From assembly GCF_028009165.1 (NCBI RefSeq), contig NC_079241.1, forward strand, positions 4,526,001-4,590,000: a DNA stretch of 64,000 nucleotides. Direction: 5' to 3'. The DNA comes from Akanthomyces muscarius. Lineage: Eukaryota; Ascomycota; Sordariomycetes; Hypocreales; Cordycipitaceae. The notes under the pieces were generated by a model, which worked only from the letters and a program-made list of their open reading frames with translations, had not been told where the DNA came from and made no database searches. Positions 1 through 9,580 of this stretch are shown in pieces. Each line of letters starts with the position of its first letter. Position 1 is the first letter of the stretch. A program made the translations under genes and the position numbers.

Positions 1-2727
1 CTCGCCGAGAAAAAGCGAGAGCTGGAGCGCCTGCAGAAAGAAAATGCCGCGGAGCTAGACAAAGCATCCTCTACCATCTCAGAGCTCGAAGGACAAAAAG
101 CTGCTCGAACTCAAGATCGTGTTTCTGCCAAGCAGCGTATGGGAGCCATTGAAAAGCGGACGACTGTGCTACAGAACGAATCCTCGTCAATTGACGTCGA
201 CGAAGGTCTGAAAGCTGTCCTTGACGGCCAGCTGGGTGAGCTGGAAAACAAGTTTGCGCAGATTCAGCAAGACTTTGAGACGGCCGCTTGGGACAAGCAA
301 ATCTCAGAGGAGAATGCAAAGCTTTGGCAACTCGAGAGTGAAAGCGAAAAACTAGGAAGAGAACTCATCGAATGCACCCGCCTCGCCTCTGAACGAGCAC
401 AGCTGGACTTCAGAAAGAAGGAACTTTCTGACCGCAAACTCAAACTCACTACGCTTACCGAGACTTGGAAATCGAAACTGGACAATGTCGTTGGTGACAA
501 TTGGTCTCCAGAGGACCTAGAGGCAAAATTCCAAGCATTACTCACAGCCCAGACTAAAGCACTTCAAATGGCTCGACAGCAACAAGAACAGACACGTCAA
601 AAGCAGGCCAAGGTGGATTACAAGCTCAAAACAGTCAAGGAGCACTGCGAACAGAAACAGGCAGAGCAGAACGAGTGCAAGAAGCAAGTCCTCAAGGCAC
701 TCCAAAACGTACGAGATTCGGCTGTGATAGAAGACTACACGGAAGAGGTATCGGCAACAGAGCAGCAAATAGAGACTTTGCGAGACGATCTCAGCCTCAT
801 AGACGCCCTCAAAGACTACTATACCAAATGCAAGCGGGCGCTTGATGCAAAGAAGACCTGCCTTCTTTGTGATCGTCACTTTGATGACAATCAGTCTGCT
901 AGTATCGACAGGTTGCGCGCCAAAATTGACCGTCACTTGAATTCCAAAACGAAAGTCGAGGCCGAGCAGGACTTGAGTGAGGCTTCTTCCACACTGCAAT
1001 CTCTTGTTGCCGTGCGAAGTCAGTATGATACGTACGAGAGATTGGGCAAAGAACTTCCTGGGCTACGCGATGAACGCAAGTCTATCGAAAGCGATTACGA
1101 ATCAATCGAGAGAGTGCTTGAAGATCACGATGCCGTTGTCACGGCAGAGGAAGAAAGGCAGCGAGATATGGACGACATGTCAAAGACTGTCAGCAACATT
1201 GCACAGACTTTGAAGGATATTCAGGACTCCGAAAACCAGGTCGAGCGCATTGCTTCCCAGCAGCAATCTGTTGGCACTGGCCGTAGTGCTGACGAAATCC
1301 ATGAGCTCCAAGGCACCGTTTCGGAGCAAATGCGTAGCTCCAAGAACCGCGTCTCAAAACTCACAAATGACAGACAGCGAGCTCGAGACCAGATGAGCAC
1401 CCTCGAACTGGAGAAGAGTGAGTTGCGCAACAAGATCAGTCTCACCTCGGGCCAGCTCGATAAAAAGAAGGATCTGATGAACCAAATACAAAGTCTGAAA
1501 GAAGAGCAAGTCCACCAACGCGAAGCTGTGCAGCGCGCTGATGAGGGGCTGGAAAAGGTCGAGCCTCGAATCACGGAAGCACGCGCTATTCGTGACGAGA
1601 CTTTAAAGCGCGGGAGGGCAAAAGAGCAGACCATTACGGAAAGTCGAGACTCAGTTGCCACGTCCATCAACGAAATCAAAATGATTGAGTCTGATATCCA
1701 GGATTACGAGGATCGCGGCGGTGCCTCCAATTTGGCCTCGAACCAGCGAGCTATTGCGACTCTGGAGCAGACTATCACGACGACGGAAACAGATATCGCA
1801 GAGTTGACACAACGGACAAACAAGCTGAAACAAGACATTGATAATGGTGATCGTACAAAGAAGAACATCAGTGACAATCTTAACTACCGCAAGCACTTGA
1901 GGACGCTGGAGGTTCTACGAGAAGAGATCACTGATCTAGAAGATCGGAATGCTCACGAAGACTATGAGCGTTTGCAGGGTGAAGCGCGCGCACTTGAGAA
2001 TCAGTCCAATAGGCTCTTTGCGGAACGAGGCTCGGTCATGGGAACGATGAAGACCAAAGATGAGGAACTGGACCGTCTCCTCAAGGAGTGGGAGATGGAT
2101 TATAAAGACGCAAAGCAAAAGTATCGAGAGTCGCACATCCGCGTGGAGACGACCAAGGCGGCCATTGAGGACCTCGCGCAGTGCGGTGCTGCCGTGGACA
2201 AGGCCGTCATGCAGTTCCACGCGATGAAGATGAACGAGGTGAACCGCATCGCCGGCGAGCTGTGGCAGAGCACATACCAGGGCACCGACATTGACACGAT
2301 CCTGATTCGCTCCGACAACGAGGGCACGACCGGCCGGCGCAACTACAACTACCGGCTCTGCATGGTCAAGCAGGACGCCGAGATGGACATGCGCGGGCGC
2401 TGCTCGGCGGGCCAAAAGGTGCTGGCGAGCATCATCATCCGCCTCGCCCTGGCCGAGTCGTTTGGCGTCAACTGCGGCCTCATTGCGCTCGACGAGCCGA
2501 CGACCAACCTCGACCGCGACAACATCAAGAGCCTGGCCGAGAGCCTGCACCACATCATCCGCGCGCGCCAGGCGCAGAGCAACTTTCAGCTCATCGTCAT
2601 CACCCACGACGAGGACTTTTTGCGGCACATGCGCTGCAGCGACTTTTGCGACAGCTTCTTCCGCGTCAAGCGCGACGAGAAGCAGAATAGCGTCATTTCG
2701 CGCGAGAGCATCACAAAGATTTTCTAA
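1..2727 (+). CDS. rad50: DNA repair ATPase Rad50, C-terminal part (5' truncated by window edge)
   Basis: SMC-like ATPase of the Mre11-Rad50-Nbs1/Xrs2 complex, which tethers and processes double-strand breaks and activates checkpoint signalling in the nucleus. The frame is open from base 1, so the first ATG at 139 is internal and the true start lies outside the window; about 908 residues are visible. Almost the whole visible part is coiled coil. It is interrupted by the zinc-hook CxxC (CLLC, codons near 859-870) through which two Rad50 molecules dimerise. The C-terminal ATPase lobe shows the ABC signature CSAGQKVLAS (near 2398) and a Walker B with D-loop, LIALDEPTTNLD (near 2480), followed by the ITHDEDF switch histidine. 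It ends in a normal stop with no intron in this part. The base composition turns more GC-rich over the last 600 bases, where the ATPase lobe lies. The next gene is convergent. Identification is essentially certain; only the N-terminal Walker A lobe is missing from view. Confidence 0.97.
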   Translation, partial: LAEKKRELERLQKENAAELDKASSTISELEGQKAARTQDRVSAKQRMGAIEKRTTVLQNESSSIDVDEGLKAVLDGQLGELENKFAQIQQDFETAAWDKQISEENAKLWQLESESEKLGRELIECTRLASERAQLDFRKKELSDRKLKLTTLTETWKSKLDNVVGDNWSPEDLEAKFQALLTAQTKALQMARQQQEQTRQKQAKVDYKLKTVKEHCEQKQAEQNECKKQVLKALQNVRDSAVIEDYTEEVSATEQQIETLRDDLSLIDALKDYYTKCKRALDAKKTCLLCDRHFDDNQSASIDRLRAKIDRHLNSKTKVEAEQDLSEASSTLQSLVAVRSQYDTYERLGKELPGLRDERKSIESDYESIERVLEDHDAVVTAEEERQRDMDDMSKTVSNIAQTLKDIQDSENQVERIASQQQSVGTGRSADEIHELQGTVSEQMRSSKNRVSKLTNDRQRARDQMSTLELEKSELRNKISLTSGQLDKKKDLMNQIQSLKEEQVHQREAVQRADEGLEKVEPRITEARAIRDETLKRGRAKEQTITESRDSVATSINEIKMIESDIQDYEDRGGASNLASNQRAIATLEQTITTTETDIAELTQRTNKLKQDIDNGDRTKKNISDNLNYRKHLRTLEVLREEITDLEDRNAHEDYERLQGEARALENQSNRLFAERGSVMGTMKTKDEELDRLLKEWEMDYKDAKQKYRESHIRVETTKAAIEDLAQCGAAVDKAVMQFHAMKMNEVNRIAGELWQSTYQGTDIDTILIRSDNEGTTGRRNYNYRLCMVKQDAEMDMRGRCSAGQKVLASIIIRLALAESFGVNCGLIALDEPTTNLDRDNIKSLAESLHHIIRARQAQSNFQLIVITHDEDFLRHMRCSDFCDSFFRVKRDEKQNSVISRESITKIF

Positions 2728-3098
2728 GCAATTTGTGCTGGGGAATCTCTACTGTACACAATGTTTTGTTTTATTTTGCTCGTACGAAATTACATTTAGG
2801 TACTATAATGTGTAAATGAGAAAGATTCAGGCATTCCATCACCACCACACCAACCAAAGTCCCGTAATTGTCAAACGTGCACTATGAGAAGATTGTAGAA
2901 CATGGATTCTCTTGAAGGTCATTATTTTTTGGATAATATTAACAAGTGATAAGACGAACCAAAGACTTTGTAAAGAGAAAAAATGTGTAGTAAAAATGCA
3001 AGCCCAATTCTTTCCTCACGCCAGAAACAAGAAGAAAAAAAATCAAAATCAGAAGCCCCTCATCACAATCATTGCTATTTTATAGTTCTCGACTCCCG
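2728..3098. other. Convergent intergenic gap (rad50 / PP4R2)
   Basis: About 370 bases between two converging stop codons. It is AT-rich with A-runs near 3030-3045 and TATA/TTATT words, as expected for overlapping 3' UTRs and polyadenylation signals. No coding potential was seen. Confidence 0.6.
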
Positions 3099-4888
3099 TC
3101 ATTCTTCCTTGAGCTTCTTTGCGGGCTCCCCCTCGGCCAGGTCCTCTGCCTCGCGCTTCGTCCTCGTGCCCTCGGGACTCGGCGGCGCCTCTGCTGCCTC
3201 CTTGCTAGCCTCCTCGGCACTCTCCTCCTTTTGCGCCGTCTCCTCGTTCTCCTCCGTCGTCTGCGTCACTTGCGCAGCAGCAGCATGGTGCTCCTCTTCC
3301 TCGGCCGGTCTGCCGACGGCGGCCGCTAGATCGATGCCCTGCATCTCGAGGCCGCTTTCGCCCATGGAGCTCGTCGTGGCCGTCTGGGGGCCGGTGTCAT
3401 TTACGCCAATCTCGTCGGGCCCGCGCGCGTGCGGGACCTCTTCTTCCTCGTCCTCGTCCTCGTCCCCTCCAGCCTCGCTCGGGCCGGGCCGATCCTCGTC
3501 CATGGGTCGGCTCTCGTCGTCGGCGTCGCCATCTTCTTCGTCGGATCCCTCGCCGGACGCGCCAGGCTCGTGCTGCGACGGGAGCTGGTGGTGCTGCATG
3601 GCGTGCTGCGGATGCCCGACGTTTCGTGACAGCTGGCTGACGGGCACGACGCCGGCGCGCTGCTCTTGCCGCAGCAGCTCCCCTTGGGTGACGCCCCGCG
3701 CGTGGCCTGTCGATGGCACGCCGTTGACGCTCACCGACACCGTTTCGATGCTGCCCATGCCGTTGGGGCCATCAATCGTCTCGGTGCCCTCACTGTGAAT
3801 CTGGGCGCCACTGCCGCTGCCGCCAGCTGTGCTTCCGCCACCGCTGCTCGTCGATGCCGCATCACCACTGTCCGGACTGCGCCGCGTGAGCCAGGGGATC
3901 GGCGTCAGCAGCGCACCGCCCAGCGCTTCATCAGAACCGACGGCCACAGCCGCGGAACTGCTGCTGTAGGTCGTGGTCGGGTTGTTCCAGCTCACCAAAG
4001 AGGCCGGATCTTCGCTGCCGTCGACGCCGTTGATGTGCATCGACGACATATCGGGGATGGCAGGCGGCAGCGGGTACGTGTTGAGCCCCGAGGTGACCTG
4101 GACGACGCGGTCGACTGCGTGCAGGTACGTAGCCAGAGCACGGTAGTGTGCGCGGGGATGCAGAACCAGCTCGGCCAGGCGCTGGAGCGTGTGCGGTGGC
4201 GCCTGTGTGAAGGTCTGGATGTGGCTTTTGATTTCGCTGAGCATAGCGGCAATCTGGACTGGGAGTTTTGGCGTGCTGCTGTTCTCTTCGGCCGCTATCG
4301 ATTCTGATGGGACATTGCCAGCGGCGGTTTCAGCTCCTGTTTGTGCGTCTGTTTGCGCTGTTGCTTCGCCATCTGGCTTTTCTGTGCTCGCCTCGTCGAC
4401 CTTTTCCATGACGGTAACCTTATCATCGCCCGTTGTCGTTGCTTCTTTAGGCTGCTTGTCCTCGTCGGATTTTTTCTCGCCGTCCTTGGCGTCGCCGTCG
4501 GCAGGGACCGGTACATTTTCTTTGTCGGCCTCTTGCGAGGAGGATTGGGGCAGCGGCGACGAAGATGAGTGCTCGCCGTTATCGAGAGATCGTCGCAGTT
4601 CGTGCGGCGGAGGCAAGTCGGGGATTGCGAATTCCGTGTGCGCAATCTAGCATAGTGCGATTCTTGTTAGCCATTGCTCTCGCTCTCGATGAAATCGGTA
4701 GCTCTCGAGCACCATTACCTTTTCTAGGCGCGCGAGGATATCAATTTGCAACGCAGGCCAAGCGTCCCTGCTTCAGTTAGCAAAACGGCGGCGCGTGGTA
4801 ATAGGTTGCTGGGGACAAGGGCATACAGCTCGAGCATCTCGCCGGCCGCAACCTTGGCGAGCATGTCATTGTTGCCATCGACGTCCAT
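3099..4888 (-). CDS. Protein phosphatase 4 regulatory subunit 2 (Psy4/PPP4R2 family)
   Basis: Regulatory subunit of the PP4 phosphatase (Pph3-Psy2-Psy4 in yeast), which dephosphorylates gamma-H2A and checkpoint kinases after DNA damage; nuclear. Three exons are inferred: 4888-4827, 4767-4719 and 4646-3099, giving 552 residues. Intron 1 (59 nt, GTATGC donor, GCTAAC branch) and intron 2 (72 nt, GTAATG donor) are needed to join the frames. The joined product reads LDAWPALQIDILARLEK then IAHTEFAIPDLPPPHELRRS. The first ATG sits in an ACCATGG context. The family core is split: an N-terminal helical part (residues 20-60) and, after an acidic linker, the hallmark block near residues 165-231 containing APPHTLQRLAELVLHPRAHY. 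The remainder is low-complexity acidic/Ser-rich sequence, as in PPP4R2 proteins, ending in a basic NLS-like KREAEDLAEGEPAKKLKEE. Family assignment rests on remembered conservation of that core; the exon structure is inferred. Confidence 0.85.
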
Positions 4889-5258
4889 GGTGGCTTGTCG
4901 CGCGCGCAAAGTGTGTGGACGTGGCTAAGGATGGGTGAGGCGGGAGAAACAGAGATACGGAGGGATCTCGGGCGTTGGCGAGGACGATAGCAAGTGGCGC
5001 CCTGGTGGGCACGCGATAGTCTTTTTGGAGAAGGCGACAGCGACTGTAGCGACTTTGGTGGGGCCGATCCGGCGGAAGTGACAGTGGCATGAAAGCACCG
5101 TTACGTATCACAAGTAAGATGGTTTGAATTTCGAATCTTCTAATTGGTCTTAAACTTGGAATAGCAGCAATCCCCGCTATCAACTGCCTTGCAAAAAAAA
5201 CAAAAACAAAAAAAACGCATCGCTGGGCTACGCGCTGGTCATACACTCACGCCACCTC
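4889..5258. promoter_or_regulatory. Promoter region of the PP4R2 gene and 3' end of the SPRY gene
   Basis: About 370 bases between two minus-strand genes. It should hold the 5' UTR and promoter of the PP4R2 gene and the 3' UTR of the SPRY gene. A-rich run near 5190-5216. No gene seen. Confidence 0.5.
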
Positions 5259-6494
5259 TCAGTACTCCTTCTCGATGCCCTGGTACATCCACTTGGACGG
5301 ATCAAACACAACCTCAAAATCGGTCTCGTCGCACACGCCAATGCAGGCGCACAAGTCGTGGAAGCCCTCCATGCCCGTGACGGCCCGGTCCTCCTCCGCG
5401 TCCGTCTCCTCGTGCAGGTTCCAGCTGCCAGACTCGACGCCGTTGCGCGTGAAGAAGATTTGCACGTGCCCCTTGTGCGCCGCCTCGGGCGACGGCGACA
5501 CCTTCAGGCCGATGCCGTACGTCTCGCCCTGGCGGAACGGGCCGGTAAAGTCCTTGCCGCCCCAGGGGTCGTTGATGTACTTGTGGCCGTCGTCGCCGTG
5601 CACCGCCAGCGAGCCGCGGTGCCAGCCCGGCAGCCGGAAGCTCGGGTACGGCAGTGCGGTGAAGCCCAGCGCCACGTTGGCCGTCTTGCTGCCGCGGCGG
5701 AGCTTGATCTCGTAGTACACCGTCTTGGGCCGCTGCGTGCGCGTGGGGTCGTGCTCCCGGACGACGTACAGCGGCGGGTAGCTGATGAGCGCGCGGTCCG
5801 GCGTCTTGCGCGGCGTGCTGACGTCCCAGACGCCGGGACTCTGCCAGCCGAGGCGGCCGCTGAAGCCTGTGGGCTCAATGAGGCGGAAGTTGTGGTGGCG
5901 GAGGGCATCCGCGCCGGCCGCGTCCAGCTGGATGGGCGCGGTAAGCTGGTGGTCCTCGCACCACGCCTCGCCGGCGTTGCATTCCTCCTCGGTCGCGTTG
6001 TTGGCAGGCGAGCGGTCGTAGCCGCTAAAGAGGGCCGGTGGCGGCGGGAATAGCGATGTGTCCGGCACGGCTGTCTCCCAGTTGTGCTGTGGTTGCTGGG
6101 ACGGGCCGTCTTGCGGCGGCTTTATCCAGCTACTGTTGTCCTGGCCCTTGCCTGGCGGTGGTCCAGGAGGAGGAGCATAGTCGTCTTGCTGCTGCGGCCT
6201 GTGGGACGGGGGAGGCCCAGGAGGAGGGGCAAAGTCTTCTTGCGGCTGTTGGTTGTGCGAGGGTGGCGGGCCAGGAGGCGGCGCATACTGCTGTTGTCCT
6301 GGCGCATTGTAGTAGCTGGATGAGCCGCCTTCGCCGTTGCTACCAGACTGGTTCTGGCCGGGACGGTTATTGTAGGGATTGTTGCTGGCAAAGCTGCTCA
6401 TCTTGTTCTCGTTGTTGTGGCTCTGGCTCTGGTAGTTTGGGACAGGTCGTGGCGGGGGATCGTCAGATCTCTCATTCTTTCCTCCGAAACACAT
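5259..6494 (-). CDS. SPRY-domain protein with proline-rich N-terminus
   Basis: Single-exon gene of 411 residues if started at the ATG at 6494 (MCFGGKNE). An in-frame ATG at 6530 would add 12 residues (MKHPDARACNVI); the MCFG start is preferred because related fungal proteins begin this way as I recall them. The first third is disordered and rich in Pro, Gln, Asn and Ser, with three near-repeats of [YF]APPPGPPP (near nt 6140-6300) that look like ligands for WW, SH3 or GYF domains. The C-terminal half is a SPRY/B30.2 domain with the conserved core YYEIKLRRGSKTANVALGFT, LPGWHRGSLAVHGDDG and FFTRNG. SPRY domains bind protein partners. Some fungal SPRY proteins (Ssh4/Ear1) are Rsp5 ubiquitin-ligase adaptors, but no membrane anchor is visible here, so that role is not claimed. 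No intron seen. Confidence 0.85.
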   Translation of the reverse strand: MCFGGKNERSDDPPPRPVPNYQSQSHNNENKMSSFASNNPYNNRPGQNQSGSNGEGGSSSYYNAPGQQQYAPPPGPPPSHNQQPQEDFAPPPGPPPSHRPQQQDDYAPPPGPPPGKGQDNSSWIKPPQDGPSQQPQHNWETAVPDTSLFPPPPALFSGYDRSPANNATEEECNAGEAWCEDHQLTAPIQLDAAGADALRHHNFRLIEPTGFSGRLGWQSPGVWDVSTPRKTPDRALISYPPLYVVREHDPTRTQRPKTVYYEIKLRRGSKTANVALGFTALPYPSFRLPGWHRGSLAVHGDDGHKYINDPWGGKDFTGPFRQGETYGIGLKVSPSPEAAHKGHVQIFFTRNGVESGSWNLHEETDAEEDRAVTGMEGFHDLCACIGVCDETDFEVVFDPSKWMYQGIEKEY

Positions 6495-7075
6495 TATGAC
6501 GTTGCAAGCTCGTGCGTCTGGGTGCTTCATGTGGTCTGAGGCAAGGCTGACGGGGAGAGTAGTACTGTTTTGATTCCGGCGCTAGTGCAGAGTGCTGACA
6601 GACGTGTACATCCGAGGTCTGCGCGATGCGAGGTCAGAGCAGGGAAATACATACGGCAAGGTTGATGAAGTTGCGTAAGTAGTGCCTTTGTCGCCCGCTT
6701 TGAGTGTACACTACGAGGCTGGCTTTGAGGCTGAGGCCGCCAAGCTAGCGCCTCTTTGTGGCGGAGCTCCCCTGGCGCGGGCCACAGGGCGCGCCGTCGG
6801 GACGCTACCCCTCGAACACAAAGCAGCAATGACGCGCAGTATTTAATTCGCATAACACGTGGCACGGCGCAAACGACTTTTTGCGCAGGATTCAAGAACC
6901 AATATACATGTTGATTTATTTGTTCATTCTTCAACTTAGACTTGCATCTGTGCAGAAGGTATGAAAAGAAAACGAGATAAAAGGTAAATTTCCATACTAT
7001 CGTAAGAAAATGTAGAAGGGAAAATTGTGTTCATCTTGATGTATTCATCGTCTCACCCAATGATATCATCTCTGT
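6495..7075. promoter_or_regulatory. Promoter/5' region of the SPRY gene and 3' UTR of the exchanger gene
   Basis: About 580 bases with no credible coding potential. The half nearest 6495 is GC-richer (promoter side). The half toward 7075 is AT-rich, as expected for the exchanger 3' UTR. Confidence 0.5.
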
Positions 7076-9580
7076 TTAGCTGCCCCAACTGCTGGCTTCG
7101 GAAGGGCTTGGGTAGAAGAACGCCACGACGGCGATAATCACATACACGGCGCAAAGTAGCGCGCCTTCGAGGTAATTGCTGCGACCGTCCAACACCAGGA
7201 AGTTGACAATGAACGTCGACACAAATAGACAGACTGTTTCAAAGAGCGTAAAGTACAGCGTCATTTCGCGATCCATGATCCAGCCCAGAATGACAATCAG
7301 AGGCGTGACGAACAGGGCTATCTGGATAGAGCTGCCGACGGCGACGCCAATGGCCAAATCCATCTTGTTCTTCATCGCGACCGTAATGGCAGTGACGTGC
7401 TCGGCGGCGTTGCCAACAATGGGCAGAATGATGAGACCGATGAAAATTTCGCTAACGCTGGACGACTCGCCCGTCACATCCTTGATGGAGCTAACCAGGA
7501 ATTCAGCACAGGCGGCGACCAAACCAGTGGTGATCAGGAGCAGGATAACGGCCGCCCACTTGGTCAGATGGCCGTCGTCGTCGATCTCGGGATCGGTGGC
7601 TGAGGGAACAGTGCCAGTGCGGAAAGTGTTGAGCGGGACCTGAGCGGGAAAGAAGCCTCCAGGGGCTCGGAGCTGAGGCTGAGGAAGCCTGTCGGGCAGT
7701 GAGTTGGTGCGGCGGATGCCATAACGAACGCGAGGTACTGGACCGGGAGCGGCGGCAGGGAACAATTCGGCAGGATCGGGCTTCTGTGCAAAGACAGTGG
7801 GAGCGAAGTTGCGGACAGAGATGGTGCGCAGGGCTTGAAAGGCAGGGCGCTTGGTTGATGCCTGCTCCTGCGCAGCAGTGGAGGCGTCGCCAGAGGGGAG
7901 AGGCGGGACTTGGTCCTCGCCCGCCGCCGGCGGAACGTCCTTGGGCAATGCAAAGTCGACGCGCTTCGGCTCGTTGTTGTCATTTTGAGACGAGCCGGTG
8001 CCGTTGTCCGCGGGTTGGCCGTCGCCAGGGAGGTCGTCATGGCGGCGAGAAAACTTGTGGCGCCTCTTGCTGGAACGATGCTTGTGACGACGGCGATGTT
8101 TACCACGCTTGGTTGGGACCTCGTCTTCCTCGATGGCTTCCTCCACATTCTCAACCGAAGGCATTCTGGGGAAGAAGGGAGGCTTGGCCAAGGAGGTTTC
8201 CGACTCGTCTTGGGGACTGGTGTTATTAGTCCCGAAAGACGAAGTGCGGCCGTCCTTGTCGAAGCCATCCTGAGAGGTAGTAGACGACTTGGTACGGCGT
8301 CTGGACCGGAGAACCTTGCGCATCTTCATGCGCATAGTGTCTCTGGAGCGGCTCGAGTCGTCCGAATCGGAGCTCGACGAGGAACTCTCGTCCGAACTGG
8401 ACGAGTTGAGCCAGCCAGCAGCAGGACCGGGGATAGCCTCGGCGTCCACAATGTGCTGGGGCGTCGACTCGTACATGTAGGCATGGGACTTGAGCTGGAA
8501 GAGCAGGTACAGTAGGTACACAATGAGCAGGATTACACTAGTGCCACGGCTAATCTTGAGGGATCGCTCATTGGCCAGGTTGTCGTCCTTGAAGGAGGCG
8601 TGGAAGGCAGTTGGGAGTACCAGACTGATGACGCTCAAGCTGAGAAGACAAGCACTCATCTGCGTGACGGTGCTGTTGTAAACTTGCTCTCGGAAGCGCA
8701 GGCCACCGAGGAAGAAGCCCATGCCGAGAATGAGGAGCAGATTGGCCAGGATGGAACCGAGGAGTGAGGCCTGGACAATACGGATCTCGTTCTTGGAAAG
8801 GGCAATGATGAAGATGATGAGCTCGACAGCATTACCGAAGGTAATGTTGAGCAGAGCGCCCAGAGCGTCTCCCATGTTACTGGCAACAGACTCGGTGGCG
8901 TGGCTCAGGAGGCCGGCGAGGGGGATGACGGCAATGCAGTTCATGGCAAAGACGATGCCGCCATTGATGCCTTTAATGTTGGCAATGATGATGCCGACAG
9001 GGACAAAAACGAGCAGGAGATTCATCCAGCTGTGGGTGGCGACGAGCCAAAAGGTTCTACGAGCCTCCTGCGTGAAGGTGCGTTTGCGAGGAGGATTGAT
9101 GTTGTCGCTGACATGGCTGCCCATGTTGATGTCGTCAGTGTCTTGACGGTTGAAGGTATCGAGGGTTTGCTCCTTGGTCTCTAGGACAGACCCCGGCCCC
9201 TCGTCCTGCGGTGATGCGACAGAGGAGAGGTTGTTGCTGGACAGGGCGCTGCCAGAACGGCCATCAAGGCCGCCGGGGAAGCGAGAGACGCCGCGTTCAT
9301 CGTGGCGGGTGGCGTGAGAACCAGAGATTGGGCTGGTAGAGGCGCGTTCGAGGCCGTTGTCCTCCTTGTTCGTCTGGGCGGCGGCAAAGAAGGATTGGCT
9401 GGCGGCGGCGGTGTTGGCGTTGAAGGGAGCCGACGCGTCGGTGCTTAGTGAGCCTGGCGCGGGTTGGAGGCGGCCGGGATGTCGGTTGGACGACGGGAGG
9501 CCGAGAAGTCCGGGTTGGGTCGTTGCAGAGATGGACGGTTGGCCATCTATATCGGGAGGGACAGGAGAGTCTTCCTTCAT
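7076..9580 (-). CDS. Vacuolar Ca2+/H+ exchanger (CAX/Vcx1 type) with long cytosolic loop
   Basis: Cation/proton antiporter that loads calcium into the vacuole and shapes cytosolic calcium signals. Single exon, 834 residues, ATG at 9580. Residues 1-165 are disordered. The first membrane half runs from about 177 to 365 and contains the CAX c-1 motif GNAVELIIFIIALSKNE (249-265). The second half begins near 667 and contains the matching GNAAEHVTAITVAMKNKMD motif followed by SSIQIALFVTPLIVILGW. The two GNAxE motifs carry the cation-binding glutamates, so both are intact. The halves are separated by about 300 hydrophilic residues containing an Ser/Asp run (near nt 8340-8400), Arg/Lys-His clusters (near nt 8030-8110) and Pro-rich stretches. 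Yeast Vcx1 is only about 410 residues, so this protein is roughly twice as long, because of the N-terminal tail and the loop. The repeat structure and ion-binding motifs make the family assignment firm; vacuolar location is inferred from homology. Confidence 0.93.
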   Translation of the reverse strand: MKEDSPVPPDIDGQPSISATTQPGLLGLPSSNRHPGRLQPAPGSLSTDASAPFNANTAAASQSFFAAAQTNKEDNGLERASTSPISGSHATRHDERGVSRFPGGLDGRSGSALSSNNLSSVASPQDEGPGSVLETKEQTLDTFNRQDTDDINMGSHVSDNINPPRKRTFTQEARRTFWLVATHSWMNLLLVFVPVGIIIANIKGINGGIVFAMNCIAVIPLAGLLSHATESVASNMGDALGALLNITFGNAVELIIFIIALSKNEIRIVQASLLGSILANLLLILGMGFFLGGLRFREQVYNSTVTQMSACLLSLSVISLVLPTAFHASFKDDNLANERSLKISRGTSVILLIVYLLYLLFQLKSHAYMYESTPQHIVDAEAIPGPAAGWLNSSSSDESSSSSSDSDDSSRSRDTMRMKMRKVLRSRRRTKSSTTSQDGFDKDGRTSSFGTNNTSPQDESETSLAKPPFFPRMPSVENVEEAIEEDEVPTKRGKHRRRHKHRSSKRRHKFSRRHDDLPGDGQPADNGTGSSQNDNNEPKRVDFALPKDVPPAAGEDQVPPLPSGDASTAAQEQASTKRPAFQALRTISVRNFAPTVFAQKPDPAELFPAAAPGPVPRVRYGIRRTNSLPDRLPQPQLRAPGGFFPAQVPLNTFRTGTVPSATDPEIDDDGHLTKWAAVILLLITTGLVAACAEFLVSSIKDVTGESSSVSEIFIGLIILPIVGNAAEHVTAITVAMKNKMDLAIGVAVGSSIQIALFVTPLIVILGWIMDREMTLYFTLFETVCLFVSTFIVNFLVLDGRSNYLEGALLCAVYVIIAVVAFFYPSPSEASSWGS

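Noticed and set aside
1936..2628. 230-codon minus-strand frame within rad50
   Set aside because: Antisense to the conserved ATPase lobe; no recognisable protein.
2983..3798. 271-codon Ser-rich plus-strand frame
   Set aside because: Antisense to the acidic, Ser-rich PP4R2 tail; composition follows from that gene.
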